In this document: one piece after another, positions 5,638 to 9,931 of the stretch
How the letters are laid out: the number at the start of each line of letters is the position of its first letter
Position numbering within the stretch: position 1 is the stretch's first letter
Origin: Euryarchaeota archaeon UBA86
GTDB taxonomy: Archaea; Thermoplasmatota; Poseidoniia; Poseidoniales; Thalassarchaeaceae
Direction of reading: 5' to 3'
Assembly: GCA_002503055.1 (NCBI GenBank)
Contig: DAQX01000011.1
Span: 1 to 9,931 of the forward strand
Length of the DNA stretch: 9,931 nt
Notes under the pieces: model-generated
Database searches by the model: none
Told to the model about the DNA's origin: nothing
The model's input: the letters and a program-made list of their open reading frames with translations, nothing else
Position numbers and translations under genes: made by a program

Positions 5638-6564
5638 GTGCATAGGTTCCACCCATCCCCCAATCTACTACTGATTGGAGGCCCCAAAACAGGCACCACA
5701 TCACTCATGCATTGGCTCGCCGACCACAAACAGATACACCATCCCTGGCCCAATGAAAGCCATTTCTTGATGGCCGGTCCGGCCGAATTCCCAACTTCAC
5801 CAATTCATCCCAAAGGGACAACTATTCTAGCACCTAGAGCAGATCTGGATGGAGTAGGTGACTTCCCCTGGGTGATGGACAAGTCAACTTTCCATCTCTA
5901 CTCCGATAGAGCATTGCAAGCAGTCGAGGAACATCTACCAGACGCGAAAGTCATAATCACTCTTCGCCACCCTGTTGACTTGATGCTTAGTATGCATCAA
6001 GAACATAACAAGCGATTAGTGGATTACAATACCTCTCTAGATGAGATGTTGGAGATGTGTCGAACACAATCCTTCGAGGCCGATGCAAACACACCCGACA
6101 CCTACAGCTTCCTGAGATTCCCACGGATGAAGGAGGAGACAATGCGTTGGGCCGATGCACTGGGCGATAGGGTGCGTGTAGTGCCCCTATCTTCGATTGC
6201 TACCGATCCTCTAACCACCATGAATGAGATTCTTACTTGGCTTGGTATCCAATCCCTTACTGAAGACACCCCTCTACCTAAACACAATGAGAGAGGGAAG
6301 ATGAACCAATCCAACTGGGCGCAATTCCTCAGACAGCCACCAAATTTCCTAGTGTCATTATCCAAAATCCTCCTCCCAACCAAAGGACTTCGTCGCGCGG
6401 TCCTTGATCCAATACGCTCGCCCGGGTTCAAGCCCGTTCGTACGGAGTCAGCCCAGATTACAGAAGAAGTGCGGGCAGAACTCGAAACGGCTTTCGCAGA
6501 AGAGATAGAATTCCAAGAAAACCTTGCCAAATACATCGACTCATCCCTCATAATCAGTCCTTGA
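5638..6564 (+). CDS. PAPS-dependent sulfotransferase (1)
   Basis: A 308-residue enzyme that transfers sulfate from 3'-phosphoadenosine 5'-phosphosulfate (PAPS) to an unknown acceptor. The 5'-phosphosulfate loop is GGPKTGTTSL (14-23). The 3'-phosphate motif is LRHPVDLMLSMHQEHNK, with Arg110 and Ser118 in the expected places, and VVPLSSIATDPLTTMNEILTWLGI fits the usual later core. This is the pattern of the Golgi-type carbohydrate sulfotransferase family, but no membrane anchor or signal peptide is seen, so it should be cytosolic. The GTG start is supported by GGAGG seven bases upstream and by the short lead before the phosphate loop. It heads a plus-strand run with a membrane protein and the PAP phosphatase. 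Family is secure; acceptor is unknown. Confidence 0.88.
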   Translation: MHRFHPSPNLLLIGGPKTGTTSLMHWLADHKQIHHPWPNESHFLMAGPAEFPTSPIHPKGTTILAPRADLDGVGDFPWVMDKSTFHLYSDRALQAVEEHLPDAKVIITLRHPVDLMLSMHQEHNKRLVDYNTSLDEMLEMCRTQSFEADANTPDTYSFLRFPRMKEETMRWADALGDRVRVVPLSSIATDPLTTMNEILTWLGIQSLTEDTPLPKHNERGKMNQSNWAQFLRQPPNFLVSLSKILLPTKGLRRAVLDPIRSPGFKPVRTESAQITEEVRAELETAFAEEIEFQENLAKYIDSSLIISP

Positions 6565-6630
6565 GATAAGAGCATCTAGTTTGACGCATACACGCAACGG
6601 TGAAAGGAACACCACAGGAGCGCAGGGCCG

Positions 6631-7182
6631 ATGAAGAAGTGGTTCATGCGCCAGTATTGGCGGATTCAACAAAGTCAGACCCTCATTTCGATGGGTTTCT
6701 GGACTGCCACCCTAACACTACTGATTTGGCCCTATGTCAGTTGGAGATTCGAGGCCGGCTCTACTATGCTTGGTTTCAAGATGACCTATTGGGGGCTCAT
6801 CGGAATCGGCACTTCGGTACTACTCACCGTTCTACTAATCGGGAGGGTTTACGATGCAACTCTTGGCCTATGGAGAGAACACCTCACTGTAGTTCAGGAG
6901 AGAAACCCCTTCACCACATACAAACTGAATGCATCTTTTGGCATACTTTTGGCCCAGACCAATGAGATTCTACGGAGAATGGCCCCAGAAGATGAGGACA
7001 TTCAGAGACACTGTGAGTTCGTAGATCGTTGGTTAGATTGGAACTCTGAGCAAGAGATTTGGGCTAGAACGATGAGTTCGTGGAAGAATATCGTAGGGGA
7101 TGAAGACCCATTCCTAGCACACCTCAGTGAAACCTCCAGACAAAACCTCGCTTCTGCCGCAGATGAGTTGCAGGACTACTGA
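6631..7182 (+). CDS. Two-helix membrane protein of unknown function
   Basis: A 183-residue protein I do not recognise. It has a basic, aromatic N-terminus (MKKWFMRQYWR), two membrane segments (about 19-37 and 52-71) and a largely helical, charged C-terminal part of about 110 residues with several Trp and acidic positions. The positive N-terminus suggests both ends face the cytoplasm. AGGAG ten bases before the ATG supports the start. It lies between sulfotransferase 1 (66-base gap) and the PAP phosphatase (start 2 to 11 bases after its stop), so it is probably co-transcribed with them. It could anchor the sulfotransferase or act on the acceptor at the membrane; that is inferred from position only. 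Confidence 0.7.
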   Translation: MKKWFMRQYWRIQQSQTLISMGFWTATLTLLIWPYVSWRFEAGSTMLGFKMTYWGLIGIGTSVLLTVLLIGRVYDATLGLWREHLTVVQERNPFTTYKLNASFGILLAQTNEILRRMAPEDEDIQRHCEFVDRWLDWNSEQEIWARTMSSWKNIVGDEDPFLAHLSETSRQNLASAADELQDY

Positions 7183-7193
7183 GCGTGGTCGCG

Positions 7194-7997
7194 ATGTTCG
7201 AGCACGAGTCAGTGGTCGCACTAGCCATTGATGCAGGCCACGCAATACTCGAAGTCTACAACAAAGACACCAACATTGAGGTGATGACAAAGGATGACGA
7301 CTCACCACTCACCCAAGCGGATTTAGCAGCCCATGAGGTTATCCTGGAAGGCCTACAGCGCATAGACTCCACCATCCCTATCGTATCGGAAGAGGGCAAT
7401 GCTGGTGACCCCCAGTCCAACGATTTGTGCTGGCTAGTAGATCCACTAGATGGTACCAAGGAATTCGTGAAGAGGAATGGAATGTTCACGGTCAACATAG
7501 CCCTGATGAGGAAGCACGGAGATCGGTGGAATCCCATTTTCGGGGTAGTACACGCTCCGGTTACAACCACCACTTGGTTCGGGGGTAAGAACAGCGTAAC
7601 CGCATCACGCCAGATTGGCGATATAATCACATCAATCGAGGTAATGGCAAATTCCGTTGAGAAACCCACCCGACTAGTCGCTAGCGGCTCACACCGGGGA
7701 GAGAAAGACGAGAGCTTTGCCGCTTCATTGGGTAAGTACGACTTAGTGCGAATGGGATCTTCTCTGAAAGCTTGTGTGGTTGCAGAAGGGGCAGCAGACC
7801 TGTATCCTCGCTTTGGCCCCACCTCATGTTGGGATATTGCTGCGGCGCATGCTGTTGTTGAAGCAGCAGGTGGGTTGGTACTAGATCCACAAGGCAAAAC
7901 CCTCGACTATGATTTAGTTGACGAGATTCTAAATCCATATTTCCTAGTGGCAGCGGATGATCGTTGGTCTCAGAGTTGGATAGAATCGAACTACTGA
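7194..7997 (+). CDS. cysQ: 3'(2'),5'-bisphosphate nucleotidase, CysQ family
   Basis: A cytosolic Mg-dependent phosphatase of 267 residues that hydrolyses PAP, the inhibitory by-product of PAPS-dependent sulfation, to AMP and phosphate. Motifs of the inositol-monophosphatase superfamily are complete: SEEG (65-68), DPLDGTKEF (83-91) and WDIAAAHAVVEAAGG (213-227), with metal-binding Glu66/67, Asp83, Asp86 and Asp214. The segment SLKACVVAEGAADLYPRFGPTSCWD is typical of CysQ rather than true inositol phosphatases. GTG 7185 would add MVA; ATG 7194 fits the family's usual start better, and neither has a strong ribosome-binding site. The tight spacing to the upstream membrane protein implies one transcript, and the sulfotransferase neighbours supply the reason for a PAP phosphatase. 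The next gene is convergent, seven bases away. Confidence 0.92.
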   Translation: MFEHESVVALAIDAGHAILEVYNKDTNIEVMTKDDDSPLTQADLAAHEVILEGLQRIDSTIPIVSEEGNAGDPQSNDLCWLVDPLDGTKEFVKRNGMFTVNIALMRKHGDRWNPIFGVVHAPVTTTTWFGGKNSVTASRQIGDIITSIEVMANSVEKPTRLVASGSHRGEKDESFAASLGKYDLVRMGSSLKACVVAEGAADLYPRFGPTSCWDIAAAHAVVEAAGGLVLDPQGKTLDYDLVDEILNPYFLVAADDRWSQSWIESNY

Positions 7998-8004
7998 CCC
8001 CAAT

Positions 8005-8886
8005 CTACCATGCTGATGAATCGAATCCAGTCAATTCTTCTAGAACGGCCAAATCCGTTTGGATATCATTCTTCATCTGCACCATCTCTGAGTCAATGGG
8101 CCCCACTCGTTCCTTTCTTTCACTACTGAGTACAGGCATCTTGTACACATTGATTCCACGGCCCTGCAGAGAACTCACAAAAGGTCTCTTGATAATGCCA
8201 GGAATCATAGAAGCCACACCCTTGAAGAATTTCCCGAATACTGTCAATGGGCGCCTATCTGAGGCGGTGTTCGCAGTCCTTACGACATCTAGTTTGAATT
8301 CGAAAGAATTGACTCCGAGATGAGACTCCACTTCAGCTAAAACACTCCCCGGCTCCGACCTCATCCGGGTCGAATCGATTAGGAGGAAACGATCCGAAGG
8401 AAACAATTCGTACCACTTACTCAGGCTGGCTCCATAGAGCGTATCTGAGCGTAAACGACCATCACTCCATGCATCAGAGAACTGGGACCAATCAGTTCCG
8501 TTCTGCTTATCTTCCTCAGTATCCAGAATCATATTCCAATGACTCAGGGTGCGACTAACAGGTTCTCTCAAGCAAACAATGAAACGCGCCCCAGGCCAGT
8601 TTTCCAGCACCCTATGGGGTGCCACCGGACAGGCCAATGCGTGAACCGAACAATCCAATTTGAAACCCCCTCCAATAAAACATGAGGCGTATCTTTCCCA
8701 GTCCGGCAACGAATCATCTCGACCAAAGGTCCCCTTGTGAGTAGCCACTTCGTTAGGCTCCTTAGGCTCCGAGACACAGATTTCGGGGTGCTGCTCTAAT
8801 ACGGCCGCTAACCATGTCGTTCCAGATTTAGGTGCCCCCAATAGGAATGCGCCGACATCAGGAACACTTCCACCCTCAGGACCCAC
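8005..8886 (-). CDS. PAPS-dependent sulfotransferase (2)
   Basis: A second sulfotransferase, only distantly like the first and closer in style to heparan-sulfate-type enzymes. With the GTG start at 8886 it has 293 residues: GAPKSGTTWL (17-26) is the phosphosulfate loop, SEPKEPN (39-45) follows, and CLREPVSRTLSHW carries Arg107 and Ser115 of the 3'-phosphate site. FLLIDSTRMRSEP and VLAEVESHLGV complete the core. No membrane segment or signal peptide is seen. An open frame continues upstream to 9210 but would overlap the APS kinase gene, so it was trimmed. GTG 8886 leaves a short lead like that of sulfotransferase 1 and lies 25 bases after the TATA-like CCTATAT (8915-8909). GTG 8967 or 8970 are less likely alternatives. 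Acceptor unknown. Confidence 0.84.
   Translation of the reverse strand: MGPEGGSVPDVGAFLLGAPKSGTTWLAAVLEQHPEICVSEPKEPNEVATHKGTFGRDDSLPDWERYASCFIGGGFKLDCSVHALACPVAPHRVLENWPGARFIVCLREPVSRTLSHWNMILDTEEDKQNGTDWSQFSDAWSDGRLRSDTLYGASLSKWYELFPSDRFLLIDSTRMRSEPGSVLAEVESHLGVNSFEFKLDVVRTANTASDRRPLTVFGKFFKGVASMIPGIIKRPFVSSLQGRGINVYKMPVLSSERKERVGPIDSEMVQMKNDIQTDLAVLEELTGFDSSAW
8753..8770. repeat. In-frame 9-base tandem duplication
   Basis: TTAGGCTCC occurs twice in direct succession inside sulfotransferase 2 and encodes the repeated EPK-EPN just after the phosphosulfate loop. It keeps the frame. KEP at this point is normal for the family, so the second unit may be a small insertion or chance. Confidence 0.5.
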
Positions 8887-8980
8887 GACTTTCCCCCGAC
8901 CTCTCTCGATATAGGATGTACGCGCCCCCGTCGGTGTGAAATAGGGAACTATTGTCGCACGGCCCACCACAGGTGTTCTG
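8887..8980. promoter_or_regulatory. Divergent promoter region of sulfotransferase 2 and APS kinase
   Basis: A 94-base spacer. For the minus gene, CCTATATC (8915-8908) is centred 25 bases before GTG 8886, followed by GAGAGAGG. For the plus gene, AGGTG (8971-8975) is a ribosome-binding site five bases before ATG 8981, and AACTATTG (8947-8954) is a weak TATA candidate. Shared control of PAPS supply and PAPS use would be economical, but no common operator is evident. Confidence 0.45.
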
Positions 8981-9865
8981 ATGTCCAACAGAGTCGTATG
9001 GTTCACCGGCCTTTCAGGGGCTGGTAAAACAACCATAGCAATGGCTGCTGCAGAGAGATTTGGTTGCGAAGTGCTCGACGGCGACACGATACGAGACTTC
9101 TTCTCCAATACTGATTTTTCCAGAGAGGGCCGTGAGAGGCACCTTCTTGGTGTTGCTAGGATGGCCAAGATGATCTCGAAACACACCAATGTAATCTGTT
9201 CATTCATCACACCCTACGAAGATGTCAGAGAGAAAATCCTCGATATTCTACCTGAGAACGCAGTGATGGTTCACATTTCCACTTCTCTCGAAGTTTGTGA
9301 AGAGCGTGATGTCAAAGGTCTCTATGCCAAGGCACGATCTGGCGAGATTGCCAACTTCACAGGGGTAACCGATCCATTCGACCACCCAGAATGCGCACAC
9401 TTCACACTAGATTCAAGTGGTGAGAAAGGCAAAGGCGTCGACGATTTGGTCGACCAATTAACCCATCTATTTGAGCGCCCCAAGGCAGTTCTACTACCCG
9501 GTCGCTGGCAACCCCTCCATGTAGGTCACGAGTGGTTAATCCAAAGAGAACTAGACCAAGGCAAGAGAGTGGTTGTAGGGATAAGAGACACTCCTGTTTC
9601 GGAATCCGACCCCTACTCTGCTGATATGCGAAAGAGGATGATTGAGCACCGATACGAAGGAGAAGATGTTGAAGCTTGGATAATGCCCGACATTGAAGCC
9701 ATCTCTTACGGTCGCAAAGTCGGATACGAACTTCGTGAGGCCGACGACATTCCTCCAGAGGTTTTCGCAGTCTCTGCAACTGGAGTCAGAGGGGGAAACC
9801 GAGCCAATGTTTCTCAGAAAGTCATGGAATTCATGATCTCAGAAGGTATCTGGGACGGCGAGTAA
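8981..9865 (+). CDS. cysC: APS kinase fused to an HxGH nucleotidylyltransferase domain
   Basis: A 294-residue cytosolic fusion. Residues 1 to about 165 form APS kinase, which phosphorylates adenylyl sulfate to PAPS: Walker A GLSGAGKTT (10-18), DGDTIR (33-38), FSREGRERHLLGVARMAKMI (46-65), SFITPYEDVRE (74-84), CEERDVKGLYAKARSGEI (106-123) and FTGVTDPFDHPE. Residues about 168-294 form a small Rossmann-type nucleotidylyltransferase with PGRWQPLHVGH (173-183) and a later SATGVR (265-270), like the GRFQPxHxGH and ISxTxxR motifs of NMN adenylyltransferases. ATP sulfurylase has a different motif and is far larger. The C-terminal domain might still make or channel APS, or activate another substrate; this is unproven. 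I recall similar fusions in bacterial surface-polysaccharide clusters, unverified. The start has an AGGTG site. The gene supplies PAPS to the flanking sulfotransferases. Confidence 0.88.
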   Translation: MSNRVVWFTGLSGAGKTTIAMAAAERFGCEVLDGDTIRDFFSNTDFSREGRERHLLGVARMAKMISKHTNVICSFITPYEDVREKILDILPENAVMVHISTSLEVCEERDVKGLYAKARSGEIANFTGVTDPFDHPECAHFTLDSSGEKGKGVDDLVDQLTHLFERPKAVLLPGRWQPLHVGHEWLIQRELDQGKRVVVGIRDTPVSESDPYSADMRKRMIEHRYEGEDVEAWIMPDIEAISYGRKVGYELREADDIPPEVFAVSATGVRGGNRANVSQKVMEFMISEGIWDGE

Positions 9866-9931
9866 CCAGCAGACATAAGTTTGCAAAAGCACTCCCTGAC
9901 TTGTGTTCGAGAGCATCAAATCGAGAGATGG
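9866..9931. other. Right-edge intergenic sequence
   Basis: The last 66 bases hold no recognisable gene. An ATG at 9928 ends the window and could open the next gene, but only one codon is visible and no ribosome-binding site or clear TATA box precedes it. Confidence 0.3.

Noticed and set aside
6102..6575. 157-codon minus-strand open frame inside sulfotransferase 1
   Set aside because: It is antisense to a well-supported gene and has a biased, Ser/Arg-rich translation.
7256..7897. 213-codon open frame on the minus strand inside cysQ
   Set aside because: It is antisense to a gene with complete catalytic motifs, and its translation is low-complexity and unlike known proteins.
8887..9210. N-terminal extension of sulfotransferase 2 as an open frame up to 9210
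   Set aside because: It runs antisense through the Walker A and DGD region of the APS kinase, and its residues do not resemble any sulfotransferase N-terminus.

Overview
The window looks like a chromosomal stretch of a mesophilic, probably marine, euryarchaeon. Archaeal markers are a complete geranylgeranylglyceryl phosphate synthase, ribosomal protein L18Ae (LX), a beta-CASP nuclease of the archaeal CPSF type and a SelB/EF-Tu-like paralogue. Several starts have a TATA-like box about 25 bases upstream and no Shine-Dalgarno site, as in leaderless archaeal transcripts. Intermediate GC, very tight gene packing and convergent overlaps of 20 to 26 bases would suit Marine Group II (Poseidoniia), but that placement is inference.

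Left part (1-2882): the start of an AzgA-like nucleobase permease (minus) lies downstream of a CPSF2-like metallo-beta-lactamase/beta-CASP nuclease (minus). An AT-rich divergent spacer separates these from a plus-strand group. That group is a 2[4Fe-4S] ferredoxin, a translationally coupled short protein that looks like a reduced flavoprotein N-terminus, and a small two-helix membrane protein ending in one EF-hand.

Middle (2857-5577): a translational-GTPase-like protein that has lost its GTP-binding motifs (minus) is divergent from geranylgeranylglyceryl phosphate synthase (plus, ether-lipid synthesis). The latter converges on a coiled-coil protein (minus), which is divergent from ribosomal protein L18Ae (plus, with a clear leaderless promoter).

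Right part (5638-9865): a sulfate-donor cassette. It holds sulfotransferase 1, a two-helix membrane protein and a CysQ-type PAP phosphatase in one plus-strand run. Sulfotransferase 2 is convergent on it, and an APS kinase fused to an HxGH nucleotidylyltransferase domain is divergent from sulfotransferase 2. Together these would make PAPS, transfer sulfate to unknown acceptors and destroy the inhibitory by-product PAP. No classical ATP sulfurylase is visible. This cassette is the most interesting system in the window. The acceptor (glycan, lipid or protein) cannot be read from the sequence.

No rRNA, tRNA, CRISPR array, insertion sequence or attachment site was recognised.
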